From positions 1 through 64,000 of the forward strand of contig NZ_PVZB01000012.1 of assembly GCF_003002025.1 (NCBI RefSeq): a DNA stretch of 64,000 bases. The letters run 5' to 3'. This DNA is from Paraburkholderia sp. BL25I1N1. Lineage in GTDB: Bacteria; Pseudomonadota; Gammaproteobacteria; Burkholderiales; Burkholderiaceae. Shown in pieces: positions 52,728-61,738 of the stretch; position 1 is the stretch's first letter, and the number at the start of each line of letters is the position of its first letter. The translations under genes were made by a program, and so were the position numbers. The notes under the pieces were generated by a model. That model was not told the origin of the DNA and made no database searches. It saw nothing but the letters and a program-made list of their open reading frames with translations.

Positions 52728-53798
52728 TCACCGTCCTTGGGGATTGATGAGAATCTTCATCTTGTCGCTGCCTTTGTCGCTCAGCACGTCAAAGCCTTTT
52801 TCGACGACATCGTCGGCATCGATCAGATCGTGGATGAGCTTTTCAACCGGAAATTTGCCGTTCGCGATCATGCCGATGATGCGCGGCCAGATCGTCACGG
52901 GGTAACACCACGTTCCTTCGATGCGGATGTCTTTAAGCGACCATTTCATCGGATCGACACTCGCTGTGCCGACGTGCAGACCTGCCTGGACCACGGCGCC
53001 CGCCGAACGCACGGCATCGACACAGGCGTTCAGCGCATGCTGGTTGCCCGCGCATTCGATCGCGACATCGACGCCCACGCCTTCCGTCAAGTCGCGAATC
53101 TTTTGCGGCAGGTCGCCGTCCGATGGATCGAAGATTTCAGTCGTGACGCCGAAGCCGGCCATCTTCGCGGCGCGCGCCGCGTTGGGTTCGCTGACGAATA
53201 TCTTCATGGCCCCCGCTGCGTGACAGGCGAGGGCGGCAAGCACGCCAATTGGGCCCGCCCCTGTAATCAGCACCGTGGAGCCGACCGTGACGCCGCCCCG
53301 GTCCACGGCATACAGTGCGACGGCAGCCGGCTCGATCAGCGCACCCTGCTTGTCGCTGACGGTATCGGGCAGGCGGTTCGCGTGATAGTCGTTGAGCACG
53401 GTGTATTCGGCCATGCCGCCGCCGTCCCAACTGAGCCCGACGCAGCCCATCGTCGTGCACAGATGGCGCATGCCGCGCGCGCAGTAGTAGCACTGGCCGC
53501 ACGACGCGAGCGGCATCACCGAGATGCGGTCGCCGCGTTGCACGTTCTTCACGTCCTTGCCGACTTCGACGACCTCCGCGCTGAACTCATGACCCAGAAC
53601 CTGAGGCGCTTTCGCGCCCGTCAATGCATGCGGCTCGGTGGGCACGACGATGGGACCCGCCTGATACTCGTGCAGGTCGGTGCCGCAGATGCCGCACCAC
53701 AGCGGCTTGACGATCATCTGGCTCGCGCCCATGCTCATCGGGTCGGGTACGTTTTCGACCCGGATATCGTGCGCACAGTGAAAACGCACTGCTCTCAT
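52728..53798 (-). CDS. Zinc-dependent alcohol dehydrogenase (2,3-butanediol/sorbitol dehydrogenase-like)
   Basis: This 356-residue medium-chain dehydrogenase has the catalytic zinc ligands in WCGICGTDLHEY and GHEFSAEVVEVG, the structural zinc cluster CGQCYYCARGMRHLC, and the NAD loop TGAGPIGVLAA. It resembles (R,R)-butanediol and polyol dehydrogenases. ATG 53798 has AAGGAG upstream. It follows the ABC permease gene and may oxidise the imported polyol or cyclic alcohol. Confidence 0.88.
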   Translation of the reverse strand: MRAVRFHCAHDIRVENVPDPMSMGASQMIVKPLWCGICGTDLHEYQAGPIVVPTEPHALTGAKAPQVLGHEFSAEVVEVGKDVKNVQRGDRISVMPLASCGQCYYCARGMRHLCTTMGCVGLSWDGGGMAEYTVLNDYHANRLPDTVSDKQGALIEPAAVALYAVDRGGVTVGSTVLITGAGPIGVLAALACHAAGAMKIFVSEPNAARAAKMAGFGVTTEIFDPSDGDLPQKIRDLTEGVGVDVAIECAGNQHALNACVDAVRSAGAVVQAGLHVGTASVDPMKWSLKDIRIEGTWCYPVTIWPRIIGMIANGKFPVEKLIHDLIDADDVVEKGFDVLSDKGSDKMKILINPQGR

Positions 53799-53855
53799 AT
53801 TCGACTCCTTGGTTGAACTGGCCATTTCGTATGGCCTTATATGGATCTGGAAGAT

Positions 53856-54827
53856 TCAGCGTTGCCGGCGGCTCACGTAGCACGCGGATGCGCCGATGAT
53901 GATGACGCCCTTGACAATGATCTGCGCCTGCACGGGCATGCCGATCAGCAGCACGATGTTGAAGACGATGACGAGGATGGCTGCACCCGCGAGGCCGCCC
54001 AGCAGCGAGCCGCGGCCGCCGGAGAGCGCGAGCCCGCCCATCACGGCGGCGACGATCGAATCGAGTTCGAAACCGCGCCCCACCCAGTTGTCGACGATGC
54101 CGACATAGCCTGACAGGATCAGTCCCGCCAGCCCCGCAAGCAGCGCACTGATCACGTAACACGCGATACGCACGGTGTCGGGACTCACGCCGACCAGTCT
54201 CGCGGCAACGGCGTTGCCGCCCACCATGTACACGCGCCGTCCGAACGTGGACAGATGGAGCAACGTGCCGAACACGATCGTGCACACGAACAGCAACAGC
54301 ACGTTGACGGGCACTGCCGCGATCGAGCCTGTTCCCAGTACGTGAAAGAGCGGTGGTACGTTGCCGGAAGGCGCGCCCTGCGTGTAGGCGAAGCGCAGGC
54401 CGTCGAGCACGACGGCGGTGGCGAAGGTCGCGAGAAACGGTGACACCTGACGCTTCGTGACAAGCAGGCCATTGAGCAGCCCGGCACCGATGCACAGTAC
54501 GAGCGTGACGCCAAAGACGGCTGGGGCTGAATGGTTCGTGTCGTCGAACGCAGTGGCGATCACGGCCGCCGTCGCCATCACGGAGGCAACCGACAAATCG
54601 AGTCCGCCCACGAGAATCACGAACACCTGGCCAATCACGACGATGCCGAGCGGCGCGAACTGCACCAGCATGTTGACGACGTTATCGGCGCGAAGGAAAG
54701 TGGGCGACCACGCGCCCGAAACCGCAATCAGCACCACGAGAAACAGATAGATGCCATAGCGCTGCACGACACGCAGCGACAGCGTGCGAACCGGTGTGGC
54801 GTCGCTGCGCGGAGCAATCGAGTTCAT
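53856..54827 (-). CDS. Sugar-type ABC transporter permease (RbsC-like), second
   Basis: This 323-residue membrane protein belongs to the BPD-transporter-2 family. It has about nine segments with the typical IVVIGQVFVILVGGLDLSVASVMA and GGLALSGGRGSLLGGLAGA. ATG 54827 overlaps the stop of the first permease (ATGA). With the other permease it forms the membrane channel of the importer. Confidence 0.9.
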   Translation of the reverse strand: MNSIAPRSDATPVRTLSLRVVQRYGIYLFLVVLIAVSGAWSPTFLRADNVVNMLVQFAPLGIVVIGQVFVILVGGLDLSVASVMATAAVIATAFDDTNHSAPAVFGVTLVLCIGAGLLNGLLVTKRQVSPFLATFATAVVLDGLRFAYTQGAPSGNVPPLFHVLGTGSIAAVPVNVLLLFVCTIVFGTLLHLSTFGRRVYMVGGNAVAARLVGVSPDTVRIACYVISALLAGLAGLILSGYVGIVDNWVGRGFELDSIVAAVMGGLALSGGRGSLLGGLAGAAILVIVFNIVLLIGMPVQAQIIVKGVIIIGASACYVSRRQR

Positions 54828-55777
54828 GCGAGCCTCCGTTTCTGCTGAACGTTGACGCAGACGGCCGCGATGATCGCGATGCCCTGCACGATGAGCTGAT
54901 ACTGGGACGGCACGCCGGCAAAGTTGATCAGATTGTTGAGCATGCTGAGCAGGTACACCCCAAGCAACGTGCCGACGACACCGCCGCGTCCCCCGCTCAG
55001 AATCGTGCCGCCGACGACCACGGGCGTTATCGATGCAAGCGTGTAGTTGGCGCCGAGATACGGTTGACCCGAGCCGAACTGGGCGGCGAGATAAATGCCC
55101 GTGAGGCCGGCGCAGAGCGACGAGAACGTGTAGACGGATAGAATCACCCGTTTGCGCGGAATGCCCGAGAGCGTTGCCGCGTTGTCGTCGTCGCCTACGA
55201 GATAGACGTACCGGCCGAGGCGCGTATTGCGCATGAAGTACGACACGCCGGCATAAAGAAGCAGCACGACGGTGGCGGTGACGGGCACGTTGGCGTAGCG
55301 GCCGTAAGCCAGCGCGTCGAAGCCGTCCGGCACGCTGCCTGCGGGGCCGTTCGCGTAGTACAGGATGCCGCCTTGCAGAATGGCGCCCATACCCAGCGTA
55401 ATGATCAGCGGATGCACGCGCAGCCACAGCACGAGCAGGCCATTGGCCAGTCCCACCGCCACGGACAACGCAATCGCGACAGAAATCGCCATGCCCCATC
55501 CGCCTTGTGTCGCATCGGAGATGCCGGATGTGAGCGTGGCTGTCACGCTGATCAGCGAACCAACGGACAGATCGATGCCGCCTGTCAGAACGGCGAGCGT
55601 CTGCCCGAGAGCGACGAGCGCAAGGCCCGTCGCCTGCTGATGGACGTTCAGCAGATTGGACAGCGTCGAAAAACGGTCGTTGACGTTTGTGCCCGTGACA
55701 AACAGCACCGCGATCAGCACCGCGACGATGAACGGCGCTGCATTCTGCGAGACGTGGCGTCTAATGAGCGTACGCAT
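54824..55777 (-). CDS. Sugar-type ABC transporter permease (RbsC-like), first
   Basis: This 317-residue membrane permease has LALVALGQTLAVLTGGIDLSVGSLISV and VVVGGTILSGGRGGVVGTLLG. ATG 55777 has GGAGG upstream and lies within the last codons of the ATPase gene, which it overlaps by 17 bases. It is one of two different permeases in this importer, consistent with a heterodimer. Confidence 0.9.
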   Translation of the reverse strand: MRTLIRRHVSQNAAPFIVAVLIAVLFVTGTNVNDRFSTLSNLLNVHQQATGLALVALGQTLAVLTGGIDLSVGSLISVTATLTSGISDATQGGWGMAISVAIALSVAVGLANGLLVLWLRVHPLIITLGMGAILQGGILYYANGPAGSVPDGFDALAYGRYANVPVTATVVLLLYAGVSYFMRNTRLGRYVYLVGDDDNAATLSGIPRKRVILSVYTFSSLCAGLTGIYLAAQFGSGQPYLGANYTLASITPVVVGGTILSGGRGGVVGTLLGVYLLSMLNNLINFAGVPSQYQLIVQGIAIIAAVCVNVQQKRRLA

Positions 55778-57335
55778 GAGCGCCTCCCGTCTGCGTGAGC
55801 TGCGTGCCACCCGTTGCGAGCGCCATGATGTCGTGCTCGGTCATTTGCTGGCCGCTGACTTCGCCCGCAATACGCCCTTCGCGCATCACCAGCACGCGGT
55901 CGGACATGCCGATGACTTCCTGCAACTCGGAACTGATCATCAGGATGCCGAGGCCGCGATTCGTCAGTTCGCGCATCAGGCGATAGATTTCCGCCTTCGC
56001 GCCGATGTCGACACCGCGGGTCGGTTCGTCGAGAATCAGCACGCTGGTGCACACGCGTACCCATCGGCTGATGAGTACCTTCTGCTGGTTGCCCCCCGAC
56101 AGCGTCGCGACGCTGCCCGCGGGCCGCGCGCCCGCAATGCCGTACTCGCGGATTGCATGCGCGCCTGCCGTGCGCTCTTCTTTCGCTCTCAGCAATCCAA
56201 AACGGGACACGCGCCGCAGGGTAGTCGCCGTGACGTTCTGCGCGACGTTCAGGTACATCAGCAAGCCTTCGGATTTACGGTCTTCCGTGACGAAGCCCAG
56301 ACCGAGGCGGATCGCCGTTGCCGGTGTCATACGCGTATGGCGCGCGCCACGCACTTCGACCGTGCCGCGCGCGGGCAGCGCGCCGAACACGCCGGCCGCG
56401 AGCTCGGTGCGGCCCGAGCCGACCATACCCGCGAGCCCAACGATTTCACCCGCGCGCACGCAGAGCGAAGCATCGACTACCCGATTGCCGACCTGCAGAC
56501 CTTCGACGTTCATCAGCACCGTGCCGCCCGCGGCCAGCGTGGACTTTGGCGGATAGATGTCTTTCATTTCGCGGCCGACCATCATGCGCACGAGTTCGGC
56601 GCGTGTCGTTTCCGACACGGCTTGTGTGCCGATCTTGCGGCCGTCCTTCATGACGGTCACGCGGTCGCACAGTTCGAAGATTTCATCCAGCCGGTGCGAG
56701 ATGTAGATAATGGCGACGCCGCGCGCGCGCAGCACGCGCAGCCGTTCGAACAGGAGCTGTACCTCCTTGCCCGCGATGACCGCCGTCGGTTCGTCGAGGA
56801 TCAGCACGCGTATTTCGCTCGCCATCGCCTTTGCGATCTCGACCATCTGCTGGCTCGCGACAGAGAGCGCGCCGACTCGCTCGCGCGGATCGAGTTGTAC
56901 GCCGAGTTCCTGTAGCAGCGTGGCGGCGCGCTCGTTCATCGCGCGGTGGTCGATCGTGCCGAGCCGTGTGCGAGGCTCGATCCCCGCGAAGATGTTCTGT
57001 GCGACGCTCGACTGCGGAAACAGCACGAGTTCCTGATAGATGATGTGAACGCCGTGCGCCTTTGCGTCTGCGGGGGACTTCCACGCGACGGGCTGACCGT
57101 CGAAGCACAATGCGCCCTCGTCCGGCAGATACGCGCCGGCGAGCACTTTCATCAGTGTCGATTTGCCCGCGCCATTTTCGCCGACCAGTGCGTGAATTTC
57201 GCCGCCGCGCACGCCGAAGCTCACGTCATCGAGGCTCTTCACGCCAGGGAACTGCTTGACGATGCCCCTGACGTGGATGACGTCGGGCGAGGGCGCGACG
57301 ACATCACCTGAAACACCCGCTATATGCGCGTTCAT
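55761..57335 (-). CDS. Sugar-type ABC transporter ATPase (RbsA/MglA-like)
   Basis: This 524-residue protein has two fused nucleotide-binding domains. The first has Walker A GENGAGKST, signature LSVASQQMVEIAKA and ILDEPTAV. The second has GLAGMVGSGRTELA, LSGGNQQKVLISRW and ILDEPTRGVD. The degenerate motifs are usual for this family. It powers the importer and starts immediately after the binding protein gene. Confidence 0.92.
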   Translation of the reverse strand: MNAHIAGVSGDVVAPSPDVIHVRGIVKQFPGVKSLDDVSFGVRGGEIHALVGENGAGKSTLMKVLAGAYLPDEGALCFDGQPVAWKSPADAKAHGVHIIYQELVLFPQSSVAQNIFAGIEPRTRLGTIDHRAMNERAATLLQELGVQLDPRERVGALSVASQQMVEIAKAMASEIRVLILDEPTAVIAGKEVQLLFERLRVLRARGVAIIYISHRLDEIFELCDRVTVMKDGRKIGTQAVSETTRAELVRMMVGREMKDIYPPKSTLAAGGTVLMNVEGLQVGNRVVDASLCVRAGEIVGLAGMVGSGRTELAAGVFGALPARGTVEVRGARHTRMTPATAIRLGLGFVTEDRKSEGLLMYLNVAQNVTATTLRRVSRFGLLRAKEERTAGAHAIREYGIAGARPAGSVATLSGGNQQKVLISRWVRVCTSVLILDEPTRGVDIGAKAEIYRLMRELTNRGLGILMISSELQEVIGMSDRVLVMREGRIAGEVSGQQMTEHDIMALATGGTQLTQTGGAHAYAH

Positions 57336-58486
57336 TTCTCACCCGGCAGCTTGATCTTGAACGTCGAGGGGTTGTAGTCCGCTCCCATGCCGCCGTCGAT
57401 GATCTTGTCAGGCGGGCCCTTCGCATCGACCACCTGATCGATGTACTGGTCGGGATGCGGCACCGATGCCGTCTCGTCGCCCCGCGTCAGCGCGATCTGC
57501 GGGCTGATCTCGTAGATCTTCGGCAGCGGTTGACCCTGCAGCACCTTGAGGGCGACATCGAGCGACGTGCCGCCCATCGAAGGCGGATAGCCGATTTCGA
57601 GCATCGGAATCTTGTACTTCAACGCCAGTTGCAGCGGACCGTTGAGGTCGGCTGTCGTGTGCGGCGGAATTTCACCGGGCCTGAAGCCTGCCGCAAGGAA
57701 CGCTTCGATTGAGCCCGCGACGGGCAAGCCATGCGCGCACCATACGGCGTTGATGGTGTGCCCGTACTTTGCGATCATCGCCTGCATCTGCTGCTTGGCC
57801 TTCACGGGGCTCCAGTCGGAGTAGACCGTGTCGAGCACCTTGATGCCGGGATATTGCGAGAACACTTCGTGCGCGGCAGCTTCACGGTCGGCGCTGACGC
57901 TGGAGCCCGCCTGGCCCGCCAGCATGATGACGTTGCCCTTGCCGTGCAGCTTCTCGACGATCCATTGCGCCCACACGCGGCCCATCATCGCATCGGAGCC
58001 CGTCACGAACGATACGAAGTTATCCGATGAAATGCGCCGGTCGACCATCACGACGGGAATGCCCTGTTTCATCGCACGCGTGACCACGGGGTCGAGCGCC
58101 TTTTGCGTGTTTGCACTGACGATCAGCAGGTCCACGCCTCGCGAGATCAGGTCCTGAATATCGGCGGCCTGTTTGGCGTCGTCCATGTTCCCGTTGGTGA
58201 TCAGCAATTGCTTGATCTGGTCGGGATGCTCGGCGGCGGCTTTCATCAGCGAGTGCTGCATCACGACGCGCCAGCTGTCGCCGAGTCCCGCATTGGAGAA
58301 GCCGATCACGTAGGGCGGTTTCTTCTTGAACTTCGCAGTATCGGAGAACGGAATCTGCACGGCGGGATTGAACAGGAACGTGCGCGCCGCGCCGGTGTAG
58401 TCTGCACGCGCGGCACAGGAAGCCGTCAGGATGAATGCCGCAGCGGCGAATACGCTTGTACGGTGAAAGCGGGTCGAACGACGCAT
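57332..58486 (-). CDS. Sugar-type ABC transporter periplasmic binding protein (RbsB-like)
   Basis: This 384-residue protein has a signal peptide (residues 1 to 27) and a type-1 periplasmic fold (YVIGFSNAGLGDSWRVVMQHSL, DLLIVSANTQKALDPVV, IPVVMVDRR). It would bind the transported cyclic or sugar-like substrate. ATG 58486 has GGAG upstream; the longer frame to 58573 is rejected. It is the first gene of the minus-strand transcript running through the dehydrogenases to the hydroxyquinol genes. Confidence 0.9.
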   Translation of the reverse strand: MRRSTRFHRTSVFAAAAFILTASCAARADYTGAARTFLFNPAVQIPFSDTAKFKKKPPYVIGFSNAGLGDSWRVVMQHSLMKAAAEHPDQIKQLLITNGNMDDAKQAADIQDLISRGVDLLIVSANTQKALDPVVTRAMKQGIPVVMVDRRISSDNFVSFVTGSDAMMGRVWAQWIVEKLHGKGNVIMLAGQAGSSVSADREAAAHEVFSQYPGIKVLDTVYSDWSPVKAKQQMQAMIAKYGHTINAVWCAHGLPVAGSIEAFLAAGFRPGEIPPHTTADLNGPLQLALKYKIPMLEIGYPPSMGGTSLDVALKVLQGQPLPKIYEISPQIALTRGDETASVPHPDQYIDQVVDAKGPPDKIIDGGMGADYNPSTFKIKLPGEK

Positions 58487-58670
58487 GAATGTCTCCGTAA
58501 ATGTTTTGATATCCGTCGGAAGACGCGCGCGCCGCCGTCCCTGCTCTTCAACGCGTCTGGCCATCACATGCACCGGTAACGGGTTCTATAATCTGGCGTT
58601 ACCGATGCGGGACACAGCGTGCTTCCCGACGGCGCCAATGTGGCATGCTTCACGGAGCGCATCTAGCAAT

Positions 58671-58690
58671 TGCCATTACTAGTAATGGCA
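58671..58690. promoter_or_regulatory. 20-bp palindrome in the divergent XRE/ABC promoter
   Basis: The perfect palindrome has half-site TGCCATTACT and its complement AGTAATGGCA. It lies 29 bases before the XRE gene start and 184 bases before the binding protein start. It is probably the operator of the XRE regulator. A partial half-site (TGGCGTTACC) lies near 58592-58603. Confidence 0.6.
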
Positions 58691-58719
58691 GTAACAGGGA
58701 AAGCCGGAGGAGGCGAGAC

Positions 58720-59640
58720 ATGGAGAAGCAGCAGCGTCTGAACGAACTGGCCGATTTTCTGAGGACGCGCCGCGCACGTCTTCGGCCTGAGGACATCGAC
58801 TTTCCGAGTGGCACCCGCCGCAAGAACCCGGGCCTGCGCCGTGAAGAGGTGGCCGAACGCGCTGGTATCAGCGTGACCTGGTATGCGTGGCTCGAGCAGG
58901 GCAGGGAAGTGAATGTGTCGTTCAAGACGATTGAAAGCCTCGCCAATGCGCTGAAGCTTTCGCCGCACGAGCGAACGCATCTGTTCGAACTGGCCAATCA
59001 CTACACGCCGCCTGGTCCGTATCCCATTGCACAGAACGCGACGGATACGGTTCGGCGCATGCTCGATCAGCTTGGCAACATGCCGGCGTATGTCGTCGAC
59101 GGCAACTGGAACTATGTGACGTGGAACGAAGCCGCTGTGCGCGTATTCACCGACTTTCGCAAGATGCCTGCGGGCCGCTGCAATCTCCTGTGGTTCACGT
59201 TTCAGCAAGACGGCGCGCGTGCGCTCTTTCAGGGCTGGGACGCCTACGCGAAATGCGTGTTGGCGCAGTTTCGCGGTGACTACATTCTTCGGCCTTCCGG
59301 CGAGGTTTTTTTGCGCGATCTCGTCGAAGAACTGAGCGATACGGACGCTGACTTCTGCCGCTGGTGGGCGGAACACGAAGTGCTCAAGCGCAGCGACTGG
59401 CGCAAGGTGGTTGAGCATCCGGTGGCCGGGTTGCTCGAGCTGGATGCATTATCGCTGGAGGTGCCCGATGCGCCGGGGATGCGCATCATGGTCTACACGC
59501 CCGCACCGTCGACGGATACTGCCCAGCGTATCGAGGCGCTGATGAAAGCCAGCAATGCGGCTGCAATTCCCGTTCAAGCCGCCACGGTACTCGATACATT
59601 TCGAAAGTCGCGGGTTTCGAAAACAGGGCGCGGCGGATGA
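58720..59640 (+). CDS. XRE-family regulator with MmyB-like ligand domain
   Basis: This 306-residue protein has an N-terminal helix-turn-helix (LRREEVAERAGISVTWYAWLEQGREVNVSFKTIESLANAL, residues 40 to 85) and an MmyB-type PAS-like ligand domain (PAYVVDGNWNYVTWNEAAVRVF, residues 125 to 280). GGAGG precedes ATG 58720. It is divergent from the ABC importer and is the probable regulator of the transport and catabolic genes of locus B. Confidence 0.88.
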   Translation: MEKQQRLNELADFLRTRRARLRPEDIDFPSGTRRKNPGLRREEVAERAGISVTWYAWLEQGREVNVSFKTIESLANALKLSPHERTHLFELANHYTPPGPYPIAQNATDTVRRMLDQLGNMPAYVVDGNWNYVTWNEAAVRVFTDFRKMPAGRCNLLWFTFQQDGARALFQGWDAYAKCVLAQFRGDYILRPSGEVFLRDLVEELSDTDADFCRWWAEHEVLKRSDWRKVVEHPVAGLLELDALSLEVPDAPGMRIMVYTPAPSTDTAQRIEALMKASNAAAIPVQAATVLDTFRKSRVSKTGRGG

Positions 59641-59750
59641 GCGTCGAAACCAATCTTTTTTGCTCGTTTTCTGCCATTCGCTAGCGCGACGCAGCGATCG
59701 CTCGAACGGCTTTAAAACGCCCGCACCGTCGATGCCGGGCTTGCGGGTGT

Positions 59751-60154
59751 CTCAGGAGAGCCGTCAAACATCAGGGCCAGCCGCCGAAGACCATCACGCT
59801 GGATGGCTACGCCGCCTCACACCGCGCGGTGCGTGAGATGAAGGATCACGGCCTGCTGCCTGAAGACACAAAGGTTCGATCCTCGAAATACCTCAATAGT
59901 CTGGTCGAACAGGACCATCGCACATCAAGTCCCGGACAAATGTCATGCTTGGTTTCAAACGTTTCAGGAGCGCAGCGATTACGTTGGCGGGCATCGAATT
60001 GATGCAACGCATTCGCAAAGGTCAGTTTAACCTCGCGAAGCTCGGTCTCAAGAATTTCGCAGCGCCCGCGCTTTGCAATGCGGTCCTGTCTGCTCAATAA
60101 GGCATCCTGATCTATAGAAAATAATTGACCGCAACGCTTATTCGCACCAGAGCC
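59751..60154 (+). pseudogene. C-terminal fragment of an IS6-family transposase
   Basis: The plus strand reads GQPPKTITLDGYAASHRAVREMK...RSSKYLNSLVEQDH. A single missing A in the CGCAACATC position then shifts the frame; the last part (MLGFKRFRSAAITLAGIELMQRI...LSAQ) is in the new frame. The right inverted repeat (GGCTCTGGTGCGAAT on the minus strand) is at 60154-60140. The N-terminal half and left end are gone. The stretch 59641-59750 before it holds no gene. Confidence 0.85.
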
Positions 60155-60252
60155 TATCCGCGGACCAGACCGTACGCCGGAAGGAGGGTGGGTAGCCAAT
60201 GGGAGGGTCTCTGGACGCTTCGTCAGTGCGTACGGCAAGTGAATCCCGAGCA

Positions 60253-60828
60253 TCACGAATTGCTGTGCCGCATCCGCCGCACCTGCAGCCAGATGGCCGA
60301 TATCAGGAAATAGAGAGCGCCGATCGCCGCGTAGCCTGCGATCTTCACGATCGCGGGCGGCACGGAAGCGTGGCTTTGGACAATGAAGAACAATCCGGCC
60401 AGCGCCGATTGCGCACCGCTCAGGACCATCACCCACTGTGCGCCGACACGCTTCCAACGACGCACGGCTGTGCCGAGTTGAAGCGCACCGGAGAGCATCG
60501 CCCAGATTCCGAACACCGTGAGTACCGCGTGTGTGCCCGCATTCAACGCCGTAAATACCGCCAGGGTCGCGACGGCGCTGATCGCGACGTTGGCCGCCTG
60601 CGTACGGTTGGCCGCCGCCCCGCCGCTGCGTGCCAGGTCGACGAAATTGGCGAGCGCGTCCCAGGCCGGATAAACGACCAGCAGGATCGCGGCGCAGGCC
60701 GCACTCTGCCGCCCGACGGAAAACGCCAGCGCGACCCAGATCAGCGAGAATATCGCCCTGGAAAAGTAGTACCGTTTCAACCAGCTGCCATCGGCTGGGG
60801 CATCGAATTCGGAGGGGCGGTTGACCAT
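60253..60828 (-). CDS. DUF308-like membrane protein
   Basis: This 191-residue protein has six hydrophobic segments, with the HdeD/DUF308-type GIWAMLSGALQLGTAVRRWKR and GAQSALAGLFFIVQSH. ATG 60828 has AAGGA upstream; the frame is open to 60945. Function is unknown. A shorter relative is encoded at 61038-61337. Confidence 0.72.
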   Translation of the reverse strand: MVNRPSEFDAPADGSWLKRYYFSRAIFSLIWVALAFSVGRQSAACAAILLVVYPAWDALANFVDLARSGGAAANRTQAANVAISAVATLAVFTALNAGTHAVLTVFGIWAMLSGALQLGTAVRRWKRVGAQWVMVLSGAQSALAGLFFIVQSHASVPPAIVKIAGYAAIGALYFLISAIWLQVRRMRHSNS

Positions 60829-61037
60829 TTGCATTCCTTTGTACATCGAATTGTCGTTCCGGCCGACGCGCAGTGGTGGGGCCGCTATGCGGATGCGGCT
60901 CTGACCGGATATCCAGGGCGTCGAGTATCTCAATCGTCGGGGCATGCCGCTATCGGTCGGATATCCGATGGCGAAGGTTCGCCGGCTGCCCGAACCGATG
61001 CAGGTATCCCGCGTATCGACAATGACGGTCGTGCCGT

Positions 61038-61337
61038 TCAGGCCGGCCCGTCTTTCGTCCGTTCCGGGCGATCCGGCTCAGGCGCGTCGACGTCCGCCCA
61101 TCGGTCACCCAGTGCCGCGATCGCGAAGTAGACGGCGCCCCTCGCTTCGCATGAGAGCAGCGCGCCGGCCAGTGCCGTTTGCGCGCCGGCCGAGATCGCT
61201 CGCCATGACGTGCCGACGCCCTGCCGGCGACCCACAGCGATGCCAATCCGAAACAACCCCGACAGCACGGCGAACACGCCGAACGCCCGGGGCAGGCCGC
61301 TCGCCAACGCAACGATGAAGCGCTGATGTTCCGACAT
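61038..61337 (-). CDS. Short DUF308-like protein, probable truncated paralogue
   Basis: Ninety-nine residues resemble the C-terminal half of the neighbour (RAFGVFAVLSGLFRIGIAVGRR and ISAGAQTALAGALLSCEARGAVYFAIAALGD). The first helices are missing, and the end is a charged, proline-rich tail without a membrane segment. It may be a decayed duplicate rather than a working gene. Confidence 0.55.
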   Translation of the reverse strand: MSEHQRFIVALASGLPRAFGVFAVLSGLFRIGIAVGRRQGVGTSWRAISAGAQTALAGALLSCEARGAVYFAIAALGDRWADVDAPEPDRPERTKDGPA

Positions 61338-61738
61338 GGTGTCGTGGTCCCGGTTTGGTCACTCGAGTGACGGTTTCCTATCCTCGCATCAGGTCGTTCG
61401 CGGGCTCCATCGGACAAATGACCGATGGAGCCCGCCGGAACGAACGCGTGCCCGCGGCTCGGCGATAGGAAACGACGCAATACGTAAGGATCCTCCAGGT
61501 CGGACCGATGCAACGATGAGTGTCGAGACGGGCGACTACGGCCGATTGCGTTCAGGGCCGAAGCCCGGCCGGGCGGCCGCACGGCCCGAAGTCGGTGCGG
61601 GCGAACAATCCGTTCCTGCCGGCGGTCATGACACGTTCCGGTACCCGAACCGTTGCAAGCGCGGAGCCGTTGCGTAGCGCAATGACACTCCTAAGCTTCG
61701 CGTATGATCTGTGGCGATCACCACAATCCTCTGTACTC
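61338..61738. other. Intergenic stretch before the HD-GYP/LuxR gene
   Basis: No supported gene is seen between the short DUF308-like gene and the regulator. The downstream frame is open from 61520, so a longer regulator start cannot be excluded. A possible -10 (TATGAT, 61703-61708) lies 31 bases before ATG 61739. Confidence 0.35.

Noticed and set aside
52503..53816. 437-residue plus-strand frame opposite the alcohol dehydrogenase
   Set aside because: It is an antisense artefact of high GC; the opposite strand encodes zinc-binding motifs of a known family.
59495..59731. 16-base direct repeat ACGCCCGCACCGTCGA at about 59496 and 59716 as an attachment or duplication site
   Set aside because: No integrase is near and the similarity ends abruptly; it may be a small rearrangement scar or chance in GC-rich DNA.
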